A DNA stretch of 64,000 nucleotides from Lachnospiraceae bacterium (GTDB taxonomy: Bacteria > Bacillota > Clostridia > Lachnospirales > Lachnospiraceae). Made by a program: the position numbers and the translations under genes. This document shows positions 26,267 to 34,668 of the stretch, in pieces. How positions within the stretch are numbered: the stretch's first letter is position 1; every line of letters starts with the position of its first letter. Below the pieces are notes generated by a model. That model had not been told where the DNA came from. It saw only the letters and a program-made list of their open reading frames with translations, and ran no database searches. The stretch lies in contig SVFT01000004.1 in the NCBI GenBank assembly GCA_015056735.1, forward strand, positions 124,001 through 188,000, read 5' to 3'.

Positions 26267-26293
26267 TAAACTAAAAGTTTACTAACACTAAAC
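26267..26293. promoter_or_regulatory. Candidate operator of the XRE–cupin regulator
   Basis: Two overlapping inverted repeats: TAAACTAAAAGTTTA (26267–26281) and GTTTACTAACACTAAAC (26277–26293). They share the half-site GTTTA/TAAAC, which occurs four times in this short stretch. They lie just downstream of the predicted start site of the pot operon, where a bound repressor would block transcription. Confidence 0.6.
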
Positions 26294-26309
26294 AATCGCA
26301 CTGAAAAAT

Positions 26310-26337
26310 ATTATACAGTGATTCGTATGAATGTCAA
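26310..26337 (-). promoter_or_regulatory. Promoter of the regulator–pot operon
   Basis: On the minus strand perfect consensus hexamers TTGACA (26332–26337) and TATAAT (26310–26315) are separated by 16 bp. This is the strongest promoter match in the window, which fits an operon held down by a repressor. Confidence 0.85.
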
Positions 26338-26392
26338 TCAAAAAAACAGGGGTAAACATAGGATCCGTAAGAAAAACAAATAAAGAAAAGGA

Positions 26393-26422
26393 ATTAACAA
26401 AAAAGATGCCGTATGGTAATAT
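26393..26422 (+). promoter_or_regulatory. Candidate promoter of the lactonase gene
   Basis: TTAACA (26393–26398), 18 bp, TAATAT (26417–26422) preceded by TGG as an extended -10. It lies 37 bp upstream of the ATG and diverges from the pot operon promoter. Confidence 0.5.
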
Positions 26423-26459
26423 TGAAATAGATTTGTTGTGGAAAGGCAGGATTCTGTAA

Positions 26460-27539
26460 ATGGCTAAGACGACACAAAAAAAGAATGGCAAATATGTTGC
26501 ATATGTCTCCACCTATACGATGTCGGGAGACAATCACGGGATCAAGATCTATGACGTTGATATGGAGAACGGTCGTCTCATTGAAAAGAATCAGGTCCAG
26601 ATCACAAATTCCTCATATGTGACAATCTCTCATAACTCGAAATATCTCTATTCGATCACCGATATGGGTGTGGAAGGGTATCGGATCGACCAGAAAACAG
26701 GCGATCTTACAACAATCAATCAGGCACCGATCAACGGCATGCGCGGATGTTATCTTTCTTCCGATTATCATGATCGTTTTTTGATCGTGGCAGGGTATCA
26801 TGACGGCAAGATGACGGTGCTCAAATTAAACGAAGACGGCTCGATCGGAGGGATCGCGGACGAGATTTTTCATCACGGCCTCGGCAATATCGCCGAGCGC
26901 AATTTCAGACCGCATATCAGCTGTGTGAAGCCCACTCGTGATAACAAGTACCTGCTGGCTGCAGATCAGGGTACGGACCATGTTTACGTATATGCTTTTG
27001 ATAATGTGACGGGGAAGGTCAAGCTTTCCGATATCATTCACTGTGACATTGAATCGGAGCCGCATCATCTGAAATTTACAAAAGACGGGAAGTTTCTCTA
27101 CATCGTACATCAGCAGAAGACGATCATCGATGTATATTCTTATGAAGAGAAGAACGGGTCTCCAGAATTTGAAAAGATCCAGACGGTACCGACCTTGAAC
27201 GAGTATCATGCGGGAGGCAGTGCCGCTTGCGCACTGAACTTTTCAAGCGATGATAATCTGCTGATCAGTTCCAATGCGGGCGATAACAGTGTGGTCGTTT
27301 TCCGTGTTGACCATAAGACAGGTATGCTCAGCCGCCTGATGTGCCTTCCGGTCAGCGGTGATTATCCGAAGGATGCAAACTTTTTCCCGGATATGAAAAG
27401 CATCGTGTCGCTCAATCATGAGTCCAACACGATGACATTTTTCAGATTTGATGCAGAAAAAGGAACGCTCATCATGAATGGAAAAGAGTTGAAGATCGAT
27501 AAACCGAACTGCATTATTTTCCATGAGCTTCAGGGTTAA
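26460..27539 (+). CDS. Lactonase family beta-propeller protein (6-phosphogluconolactonase, Pgl-like)
   Basis: A 359 aa protein made of repeated propeller blades, with segments such as YVAYVSTYT, RPHISCVKPTRDNKYLLAADQGTDHVYVY, EPHHLKFTKDGKFLYIVHQ and DANFFPDMKSIVSLNHES. This is the YbhE/Pgl lactonase family, some members of which hydrolyse 6-phosphogluconolactone in the oxidative pentose phosphate pathway. The substrate is not provable here, as no zwf or gnd is nearby. It is cytoplasmic (no signal peptide) and monocistronic. The stop overlaps a convergent small gene by 4 bp. Confidence 0.85.
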   Translation: MAKTTQKKNGKYVAYVSTYTMSGDNHGIKIYDVDMENGRLIEKNQVQITNSSYVTISHNSKYLYSITDMGVEGYRIDQKTGDLTTINQAPINGMRGCYLSSDYHDRFLIVAGYHDGKMTVLKLNEDGSIGGIADEIFHHGLGNIAERNFRPHISCVKPTRDNKYLLAADQGTDHVYVYAFDNVTGKVKLSDIIHCDIESEPHHLKFTKDGKFLYIVHQQKTIIDVYSYEEKNGSPEFEKIQTVPTLNEYHAGGSAACALNFSSDDNLLISSNAGDNSVVVFRVDHKTGMLSRLMCLPVSGDYPKDANFFPDMKSIVSLNHESNTMTFFRFDAEKGTLIMNGKELKIDKPNCIIFHELQG

Positions 27540-27787
27540 AGATCAAAGTCTTTGAAATCTTCCTTAAACTTCTGATCCTGTGCAACCGAGAATTCGCTTG
27601 CCAGATCCATATATTCAATAAACACATCTTCAACAGGACGTTCCTGTTCTTTTGCAATGGTCTCCATGATCGGCTTTAACTGTTCAAGCTGATAGGAGAT
27701 CCTTGTTTTTTGCGGATCGATATCTGCCATCACTTCCTCCGCGTATTTCTGTATACGTGTCAGCATTGCTTCCTGTTCTTTTGTCAT
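27536..27787 (-). CDS. Small hypothetical protein, 83 aa
   Basis: An ORF with a good ribosome site (GGGAGG, 8 bp before the ATG), so likely real. The product is almost entirely helical, charged and acidic, with heptad-like spacing (IQKYAEEVMADI, LEQLKPIMETIAKE). It has no membrane segment and no motif I recognise. It runs toward the lactonase gene and overlaps its last 4 bases. Confidence 0.7.
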   Translation of the reverse strand: MTKEQEAMLTRIQKYAEEVMADIDPQKTRISYQLEQLKPIMETIAKEQERPVEDVFIEYMDLASEFSVAQDQKFKEDFKDFDL

Positions 27788-27884
27788 GTGAAGACCTCCC
27801 TGTTTCGTGCTGTTTCCGAACTTTTCTTATTCTAGCATTCGCTTTTGGCGTTGTCAAAACTGCTTGAATGAGCCGAGAGATTGT

Positions 27885-27890
27885 TATACT
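27885..27890 (+). promoter_or_regulatory. Candidate -10 element for the envelope operon
   Basis: TATACT preceded by TGT (extended -10) 45 bp upstream of the transglutaminase ATG. The -35 is weak (GCTTGA at 17 bp). No other promoter-like site is visible upstream of the ten-gene run. Confidence 0.4.
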
Positions 27891-27934
27891 ATGAATAAGA
27901 TGTGTTTACATTAAACGAAACAAAGGATTTTGAT

Positions 27935-29539
27935 ATGAAGAAGCGTTTTATCCTATTGACGCTCATTTTGTTGTTTGCTGCCGGGATCGGCGGTTACTGC
28001 TACTATGAGACAAGTAATATTTACAGTGAATGCTTTATGGAAGCGGGCGTATCCCTTTCGCCCGGTGATTTTCTGAAAAGACCTGTTGAGAATGCTGTTT
28101 TCGATCAGGAAACAGCCTCGATCGACACACGCATACCCGGCGACTATCCGGTAACCGTTAAGGCAGGATTCTTCACGCTTCACGGTACCCTGCATATACA
28201 GGATACGATCGAGCCCGAACTTGAAACGAAAAGTATCGTTTCAGAGCGGGATAAAGTCCTTCCTCCGGATGCTTTTATCAGAAAAGTGGAAGATGCCACG
28301 GAACTTTCCGTGTCATATGAAGAAGAACCTGATTTTTCCGCTCTCGGCGATCAGAAGGTATCGATCAAAGTGGAAGATCTCGGTGGTAATGTGGCAGTAT
28401 CCGAGACGACCCTTACGATCATTCCGATCTATACGGAAGTAACGCTCGAGGCGGGTAGCCCTGTCCCGGAAGCTTCCTATTTTACGTTGGGACCATGTAA
28501 CGCAACCCTTCGGACGGACCTTTCCGAATTATCGTTCGATACTGTTACCGATTATCCGGTAAGCGTAGAGGTTGACGGGAAAAAATATCAGTCCCTTTTG
28601 CATGTGATCGATACGACGGCACCGGCTGTGACCACGAAAGATCTGGACAGTTACACGACGATCAGTCGTATTCCGGAAGATTTTATTGAATCAGCGGAAG
28701 ATGCGACAACTCTTCAATATGAATTTAAAACGGCTCCCGACATTCAGAAAGAAGGAAAACAGGAAGTTGTCTTTACCGTAACAGATGAAGGCGGGAACGA
28801 AACGGTCTGCACGGCTTTTCTGACATTGCAGAGTGATCATGAACCCCCTGTTCTTTCCGGTGTTGCGCCTTTGCAGGCGATGGTCGGTGATCCGATCGCT
28901 TACAAAAAGGGGATAACCGTTACGGACAATTGTGAAGAAGGGCTTACACTTCTTGTCGATAACAGCAAAGTTGATGTAAACACCGAAGGTACTTATCCTG
29001 TGATCTACACAGCAAGAGATGCTTCCGGTAATGAAGTCAGTGAAGAAACGACGATCACGATCAATCCGCGCCGGTATGATGAGGGAGCGGTATATGCCGC
29101 TGCCGATCAGATCATTGCTTCGATCATTCATGAAGGAATGAGCGGAGTTGAGAAAGTCCGCGCGATCTACAATTATGTGACGCGCAATATTACATTTATC
29201 GAACATGCGGAGAAGGTCAATCTGATCCAGGGTGCATACGCAGGTCTGATCGCGAAGAAAGGCGATTGCTTCAGTTTCGCGTGTGCTTCCAAGGTTTTGT
29301 TTGACCGGGCCGGTATCCATAATGAGTTTATCTCCAAGGTTCCGCCAAGACCCACTTCCTCGCACCATTATTGGAATATCGTTAATGTCGGAGACGGCTG
29401 GTACCACTTTGATGCTACGCCCAGACACGATCATCCTGTGATCTTCATGTGGACGGATTCGCAGCTTACCGCATATTCCGATATGCATCATAATTCGCAT
29501 AATTACGACCGAAGCCTTTACTCTCAGGTCGTTCCGTAA
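27935..29539 (+). CDS. Secreted transglutaminase-like protein with Ig-like modules
   Basis: A 534 aa protein from ATG 27935 (AAAGGA site); an upstream in-frame start at 27902 lacks a site. The N-terminal hydrophobic helix (about 4–24) is a signal or anchor. Tandem DUF5011-like beta modules follow, seen as repeated VEDATELSVSYEEEPDF / AEDATTLQYEFKTAPDI and VKVEDLGGN / VTDEGGNE / TARDASGNE strands. The C-terminal transglutaminase-like domain has a complete Cys-His-Asp triad in GDCFSFA (about 445), SHHYWN (about 476) and FDATP (about 492). It may process or cross-link wall peptides. First gene of the envelope operon. Confidence 0.87.
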   Translation: MKKRFILLTLILLFAAGIGGYCYYETSNIYSECFMEAGVSLSPGDFLKRPVENAVFDQETASIDTRIPGDYPVTVKAGFFTLHGTLHIQDTIEPELETKSIVSERDKVLPPDAFIRKVEDATELSVSYEEEPDFSALGDQKVSIKVEDLGGNVAVSETTLTIIPIYTEVTLEAGSPVPEASYFTLGPCNATLRTDLSELSFDTVTDYPVSVEVDGKKYQSLLHVIDTTAPAVTTKDLDSYTTISRIPEDFIESAEDATTLQYEFKTAPDIQKEGKQEVVFTVTDEGGNETVCTAFLTLQSDHEPPVLSGVAPLQAMVGDPIAYKKGITVTDNCEEGLTLLVDNSKVDVNTEGTYPVIYTARDASGNEVSEETTITINPRRYDEGAVYAAADQIIASIIHEGMSGVEKVRAIYNYVTRNITFIEHAEKVNLIQGAYAGLIAKKGDCFSFACASKVLFDRAGIHNEFISKVPPRPTSSHHYWNIVNVGDGWYHFDATPRHDHPVIFMWTDSQLTAYSDMHHNSHNYDRSLYSQVVP

Positions 29540-29548
29540 GGATCAAGA

Positions 29549-30271
29549 ATGAAAACACTTGGGATCATCGGTGGAATGGGGCCAATGGCCACCGCCTATT
29601 TTATGACACTCATCACCGCGATGACGGATGCGACGACTGACCAGGAGCATATACGCATGCTCATTTCCAGTACGCCTTCCATTCCGGACAGAACGGGGTA
29701 TATATTACACAAAAGTGAACAAAATCCGGTTCCTGATATCGTGCGGGAAGGATGCCTTCTTCGTGTTGCCGGCGCGCAGCTCCTTGCAATGCCCTGTATT
29801 ACGGCACATTTTTTCCATGATGAGCTGGAAGAGAAGATCGCACTCCCGATCATCAACGGGATCCGCGAGACGGCTGTCTATCTGAAGGAACGTCAGATCC
29901 GTAAGGTTGGGCTTATGGCGACGGACGGAACGATCCAAAGCCATGTGTTCGAAAAAGTGCTTGCCGATTATGGGATTTCGTGTATCGTACCCGATGACGT
30001 GTATCAAAGGGTTGTCATGAAGCTTATCTACGAAGGTATAAAGGCCGGAAAGCCGGTTTCTCCGAATGAATTTTCTGCCGTTACGGAGGCGCTTAAAGAG
30101 AACGGGGCGGAAGTGGTTCTTTTGGGATGTACGGAGCTTTCCGTCATTAAGCGCGACCTCCCGATGCCCGATCACGTTCTGGACGTGATGGAGGTTCTTT
30201 CGAGGCGATGCGTTCTGCTTTGCGCTTCCCTTCGGGATGAATATGAAGAATTGATCACGGGAATGCCGTGA
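29549..30271 (+). CDS. Aspartate/glutamate racemase family protein
   Basis: A 240 aa PLP-independent racemase. The N-terminus LGIIGGMGPMATAYFM is diagnostic. The two catalytic Cys are present in AMPCITAHFF (Cys83; the usual Asn two residues on is Ile) and LLGCTELSVI (about 194). It should invert acidic or, in broad-specificity members, other amino acids. Its position 16 bp upstream of a DltA-like adenylating enzyme suggests it supplies a D-amino acid to that pathway; this is inference. Confidence 0.88.
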   Translation: MKTLGIIGGMGPMATAYFMTLITAMTDATTDQEHIRMLISSTPSIPDRTGYILHKSEQNPVPDIVREGCLLRVAGAQLLAMPCITAHFFHDELEEKIALPIINGIRETAVYLKERQIRKVGLMATDGTIQSHVFEKVLADYGISCIVPDDVYQRVVMKLIYEGIKAGKPVSPNEFSAVTEALKENGAEVVLLGCTELSVIKRDLPMPDHVLDVMEVLSRRCVLLCASLRDEYEELITGMP

Positions 30272-30286
30272 AGATAAGGATTTGCC

Positions 30287-31801
30287 ATGCAAAATCATGT
30301 TTTGGATTATATGTGGGAGACGGTAAAACGCGTTCCCGACAAGATCGCATTTTCAAACGGAACGGACTCACTTACGTTTCGTGAGGTGGAAGAGCATACC
30401 AGGAAGATCGGCTCATTTCTTCACAAGAAGAATATCTACAAAGAGCCGGTCATCATTTTTATGAATAAACATCCGAAGATGATCACAGCTTTTTTCGGGA
30501 CGATCATGGGCGGAAACTATTATGTCCCGATCGATGCGGAGATGCCTGAAGTCCGTATTAAGCTGATCCTCGAAAACGTGAAACCGCGTCTTATGATCTG
30601 TGATGAGGCATCTGTTTCGGCGGCTTCAAAGTTTTCTTTTGACGGAGAAGTGATCCTTTATGATGATCTTTTAAATACAGAGATCGATGAGGACGCGCTT
30701 ACGAACATCCATGATCTTGCGATCGATACCGATCCGATCTATATCGTGTTCACTTCGGGATCTACCGGTATACCGAAGGGTGTGGTTGCATGTCATCGCT
30801 CGGTGATCGATTATATCGAGCAGCTCACGGATGTCCTCCGGATCGATGAAGATACCGTATTCGGCAATCAGACGCCTCTTTATGTGGATGCGTGCTTAAA
30901 GGAACTTTATCCGACACTGAAATTCGGAGCGACGACATATCTGATCCCCAAAGAACTCTTTATGTTTCCGGTCAAGCTTGTTTCATTTTTGAATGAACAT
31001 AAGATCAATACTGTTTGCTGGGTGGTATCCGCTCTTGTTATGATATCCGCATTCGGTGCTTTCAAAACCGCTGTTCCGAAGTTTCTTCGTCTTGTGGCGT
31101 TCGGAAGTGAAGCATTTCCGATCAAGCAGTTTAAGATATGGCGAGAAGTACTTCCGGATGCGCGTTTTATCAATCTGTACGGACCGACGGAAGGTACGGG
31201 CATGTGCTGTCATTATGAAGTTGACCGTACATTTGAAGAAGGCGATGTGATCCCGATCGGTCGTCCTTTTAAAAACACGGAGATCCTGCTTCTTTCCGAA
31301 AAGGGTGAACGCGTAAAAGAAGGTGAAGTTGGAGAGATCTGCATCCGCGGGACTTCTCTTACGCTCGGTTATTACAATAATCCGGAGAAGACGGCAGAGT
31401 GCTTCGTGCAGAATCCGCTCAATCATTTTTATCCGGAACTGATCTATAAAACTGGAGATCTGGGGCGCCTGAACAAGCGCGGCGAACTGGAATTTGTCTC
31501 GCGCAAAGATTATCAGATCAAGCATATGGGGCATCGGATCGAGCTTGGTGAGATCGAAGCGAACGTCAATCTGATGGATGAAGTGAAAATGTCCGGATGC
31601 ATATATGATGATGCGAGAGGACGCATCGTTCTGTATTACGTAGGTGATATCACCGAAAAGGATATGGCGCTGTCACTGAAAGAGAAGCTACCTCGCTATA
31701 TGGTTCCGAACAGCATCAATCGATTGGAGAAAATGCTGCTTACCGATAACGGAAAACTCGACCGTAACGGTCTTAAGAAATTGTACCGGGAGGGTAAATA
31801 A
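30287..31801 (+). CDS. Amino acid adenylation enzyme, DltA-like (D-alanine–carrier protein ligase family)
   Basis: A 504 aa stand-alone adenylation domain of DltA length. Core motifs: A3 FTSGSTGIPKGVV (about 155–167), A5 NLYGPTEGTG (about 297), A7 YKTGDLGRL (about 387), A8 GHRIELGEIEANV and the catalytic Lys in NGKLDRNGL (about 490). It would activate an amino acid as the adenylate and load it on the carrier protein encoded immediately downstream (start codon touches this stop). Because a racemase precedes it, the substrate may not be D-alanine; specificity-pocket residues need comparison. Alternatively a bona fide dltA. Confidence 0.85.
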   Translation: MQNHVLDYMWETVKRVPDKIAFSNGTDSLTFREVEEHTRKIGSFLHKKNIYKEPVIIFMNKHPKMITAFFGTIMGGNYYVPIDAEMPEVRIKLILENVKPRLMICDEASVSAASKFSFDGEVILYDDLLNTEIDEDALTNIHDLAIDTDPIYIVFTSGSTGIPKGVVACHRSVIDYIEQLTDVLRIDEDTVFGNQTPLYVDACLKELYPTLKFGATTYLIPKELFMFPVKLVSFLNEHKINTVCWVVSALVMISAFGAFKTAVPKFLRLVAFGSEAFPIKQFKIWREVLPDARFINLYGPTEGTGMCCHYEVDRTFEEGDVIPIGRPFKNTEILLLSEKGERVKEGEVGEICIRGTSLTLGYYNNPEKTAECFVQNPLNHFYPELIYKTGDLGRLNKRGELEFVSRKDYQIKHMGHRIELGEIEANVNLMDEVKMSGCIYDDARGRIVLYYVGDITEKDMALSLKEKLPRYMVPNSINRLEKMLLTDNGKLDRNGLKKLYREGK

Positions 31802-32032
31802 ATGTATGAAGAATTAATGGATATTCTGCAGGAACTTCATCCGGAAGTGGATTATGAGACAACGGATAATCTGATCGACGGAAAGATCTTCGATTCATTT
31901 GATATCGTAACGATCATCTCCGAAGTGAATGCCAGACTGGATATCACGATCTCGGCAGAGTATATCACGCCTGCCAATTTCAATTCATCCAAGGCGCTTC
32001 TTGCACTTCTTGAAAAGCTTGACGAGGATTGA
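31802..32032 (+). CDS. Acyl/aminoacyl carrier protein (DltC-like)
   Basis: A 76 aa acidic four-helix carrier protein. The phosphopantetheine attachment Ser is Ser32 in the FDSFDIVTIIS helix-II motif. The start ATG directly follows the adenylation enzyme stop and GGAGGG lies upstream, so stoichiometric co-expression is likely. Sequence around the Ser resembles DltC-like stand-alone carriers next to MBOAT proteins rather than fatty-acid AcpP, which has DSLD. Confidence 0.88.
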   Translation: MYEELMDILQELHPEVDYETTDNLIDGKIFDSFDIVTIISEVNARLDITISAEYITPANFNSSKALLALLEKLDED

Positions 32033-32034
32033 TC

Positions 32035-33627
32035 ATGCTGTTTACATCCTATGGCTTTATCGGATTTGTATTTCTCCTGCTGGTACTGTATTATGCAGTA
32101 CCGCAGAAGATGCGCTGGCCGCTTCTTCTTTTGTTTAGTTATGCATTCTATTATCTGGCCGATCCGATCTATTTGGTTTACATAACGATAACTTCGATCT
32201 CTGTCTGGGCATGCGGTGTATGGATCGAGCGATTCAGGCAAGAGCAGACGGAGTATCTTTCGCTTCATAAGGAAGAGCTTTCGAGAGAAGACAAAAAGAA
32301 CTATAAGGCTTCCGTCAAGAAGAAACAGTGGCGTATCCTGCTGATCGCACTGTTTCTCAATCTTGGTATCCTTGCTGTACTGAAGTATACAAATTTTATG
32401 ATCTCCAATATCAACGGGATACTTGATTCATTCGGAAAGGAACCGTTGGGGTTTTGGACGATCGCACTTCCGATGGGTATTTCTTTTTATACCTTTCAGG
32501 CAGTGGGCTATATCATCGATGTCTATCGCGGGACGACCGGTGCCGAGCGCAATCCTTTTCGATTTATGCTCTTTGTATCATTTTTTCCGCAGCTTGTGCA
32601 GGGCCCGATCAGCAGATTCGGTGACCTTTCAAAGACATTATATGCCGGTGCACCTTTTGACAAAAAGAACCTTGCCTTTGGTCTGCAGCGGATCCTTTGG
32701 GGCTTTTTTAAAAAGCTTGTGATCGCAGATCGGATCCTGGTTGGCGTGAATGCGATCATTCAGGATACAGATACGTATTACGGCATTTACGTTTTCGTCG
32801 GGATGCTTTTTTATGCGCTGGAACTGTATGCGGACTTTACCGGTGGCATCGATATCACGATCGGCGTTGCGGAGTGTCTAGGCATTTCTGTCACCGAGAA
32901 CTTCAGGCGTCCCTATTTTTCGAAAAATATCAAGGAATACTGGAATCGCTGGCATATCACGATGGGCAGCTGGTTTACGGATTACATCTTTTATCCGATC
33001 ACTGTCTGCGGTCCGATGCTTAAGCTGTCAAAAGCATCAAGAAAGTACCTGGGAGAGAAGATTGGCAAGCGTGTTCCGATCTATCTTTCCGGATTTGTTG
33101 TCTGGCTTGCGACCGGTATCTGGCATGGAGCAAGCTGGAATTTTGTTGCGTGGGGCCTTGCAAACTATGTTGTGATCATGGCATCGCAGGAATGCGAGCC
33201 TTTATATGCGCGTTTTCACAGGGCATTTCCGCGTCTTAAAGGTACGCGCATGCATGATCTTGTTCAGGTGATCAGAACGGTTCTTTTGATGAGCCTGCTG
33301 CGCACATTTGACTGCTATCGGGATGTGCCGCTTACGTTCAGGATGGTCGGTACAATGTTTACAGATCCGCAGATCGATCGACTGTTTGACGGATCGCTTT
33401 TGCAGTTGGGGCTCGGTGTTTCAGACTATGCTGTTGTCCTGATCGGACTTTTGCTCCTGGTGTCCGTCAGCCTGTTTCAGAGGCGGGAGAGCGTCAGAGT
33501 ACAGATTGCAAGGCTTTCCTATTGGCCCAGGTTCTGTATATGGTACGGATTGTTTCTGATCGTCCTGATCTTTGGCGCTTACGGTGTCGGCTACGATGCC
33601 AGTCAGTTTATTTATAATCAGTTTTAG
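32035..33627 (+). CDS. MBOAT-family O-acyltransferase (DltB/AlgI-like)
   Basis: A 526 aa polytopic membrane protein from ATG 32035, 2 bp after the carrier protein stop. The AlgI/DltB signature is clear: PMGISFYTFQAVGYIIDVYRG, FFPQLVQGPISR, and the catalytic His in GIWHGASWNFVAWGL (about 363). Roughly ten membrane helices are predicted. It should transfer the carrier-bound acyl or aminoacyl group across the membrane to an external acceptor, with the following SGNH-type proteins as partners. Confidence 0.92.
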   Translation: MLFTSYGFIGFVFLLLVLYYAVPQKMRWPLLLLFSYAFYYLADPIYLVYITITSISVWACGVWIERFRQEQTEYLSLHKEELSREDKKNYKASVKKKQWRILLIALFLNLGILAVLKYTNFMISNINGILDSFGKEPLGFWTIALPMGISFYTFQAVGYIIDVYRGTTGAERNPFRFMLFVSFFPQLVQGPISRFGDLSKTLYAGAPFDKKNLAFGLQRILWGFFKKLVIADRILVGVNAIIQDTDTYYGIYVFVGMLFYALELYADFTGGIDITIGVAECLGISVTENFRRPYFSKNIKEYWNRWHITMGSWFTDYIFYPITVCGPMLKLSKASRKYLGEKIGKRVPIYLSGFVVWLATGIWHGASWNFVAWGLANYVVIMASQECEPLYARFHRAFPRLKGTRMHDLVQVIRTVLLMSLLRTFDCYRDVPLTFRMVGTMFTDPQIDRLFDGSLLQLGLGVSDYAVVLIGLLLLVSVSLFQRRESVRVQIARLSYWPRFCIWYGLFLIVLIFGAYGVGYDASQFIYNQF

Positions 33628-33636
33628 AGGTCTTTT

Positions 33637-34668
33637 ATGAAGAATAAGATACGGATCGTCGTTTCCGCTCTTATCATCACGGTCAGCCTTTTCATGTTGC
33701 AGCGTCTTTTTATGCCGAAGTATGTTTCGGATGTTGTGGAAGGACGTTTGATCGAAGAGTATTACAAAGATGAACCGGAGCATGATGTTGTTTTTATCGG
33801 CGATTGTGAAGTGTATGAAAACTTTTCCCCGGCTGTGCTATGGCAGGACTACGGCATCAACAGTTTTATCAGAGGCAGTGCACAGCAGCTGATCTGGCAG
33901 TCGTATTATCTGCTGGAAGATACACTGCGTTATGAGAAGCCTGAAGTTGTCATATTCAATGTGCTTTCCATGCAGTATAATGAACCGCAGAAGGAAGCGT
34001 ACAACAGGATGTCAATTGAGGGCATGGCCTGGTCAATGGCAAAGGTCCGCAATATCGAAGCATCCATGACTTCCAAAGAACAGTTTATGGACTATGTTTT
34101 TCCGATCCTTCGATATCATGCAAGGTGGAATGATCTGAAGGCAGAGGATCTTACGTATCTTTTCCGTGATAAAACGGTGTCTCATAACGGGTATTACATG
34201 CGCGTTGATGTGAAGCCGGCCGAGAATGTTCCGGAAGGAAAGCTTTTGGCTGATTATCGCTTTGGCGATACAGCATATGCTTATCTGGATAAGATCACTG
34301 CTCTGTGTAAGGAAAACGGCATTCATCTTATATTTGTCAAGGCACCGTCCCTCTATCCCTACTGGTATCCGGAATGGGAGGAGCAGATAGAAGAGTATGC
34401 TTCCGTACATGATATTGACTATATTAATTTTCTCGAACTTTCGGAACAGACGCAGCTTGACTATTCCAAAGATACTTATGACGGCGGTCTGCACTTAAAC
34501 CTTTCCGGAGCCGAGAAGATCACAAGGTATCTGGGCGAATATCTGAAGACGCATACATCTGTACCCGATCGGAGAGATGAACCTGCGCTTTCAGCCAAGT
34601 GGGCGGATAAGATCGCCGCATACAACGCTGATCGGGACGGTCAGCTTGAAAGGATTACCGATTCATGA
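33637..34668 (+). CDS. SGNH hydrolase-like membrane-anchored protein with Cys in place of the nucleophilic Ser
   Basis: A 343 aa protein with one N-terminal membrane anchor (about residues 7–25) and an extracellular SGNH/DltD/AlgJ-like domain. Block I reads VVFIGDCEVYENFSP, so Cys57 occupies the usual Ser position. The C-terminal catalytic Asp/His block is intact as DGGLHLNLSG (about 282–291). It follows the MBOAT gene by 9 bp, as DltD-like partners do, and may complete the acyl transfer outside the membrane. The next gene overlaps by 4 bp. Confidence 0.8.
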   Translation: MKNKIRIVVSALIITVSLFMLQRLFMPKYVSDVVEGRLIEEYYKDEPEHDVVFIGDCEVYENFSPAVLWQDYGINSFIRGSAQQLIWQSYYLLEDTLRYEKPEVVIFNVLSMQYNEPQKEAYNRMSIEGMAWSMAKVRNIEASMTSKEQFMDYVFPILRYHARWNDLKAEDLTYLFRDKTVSHNGYYMRVDVKPAENVPEGKLLADYRFGDTAYAYLDKITALCKENGIHLIFVKAPSLYPYWYPEWEEQIEEYASVHDIDYINFLELSEQTQLDYSKDTYDGGLHLNLSGAEKITRYLGEYLKTHTSVPDRRDEPALSAKWADKIAAYNADRDGQLERITDS

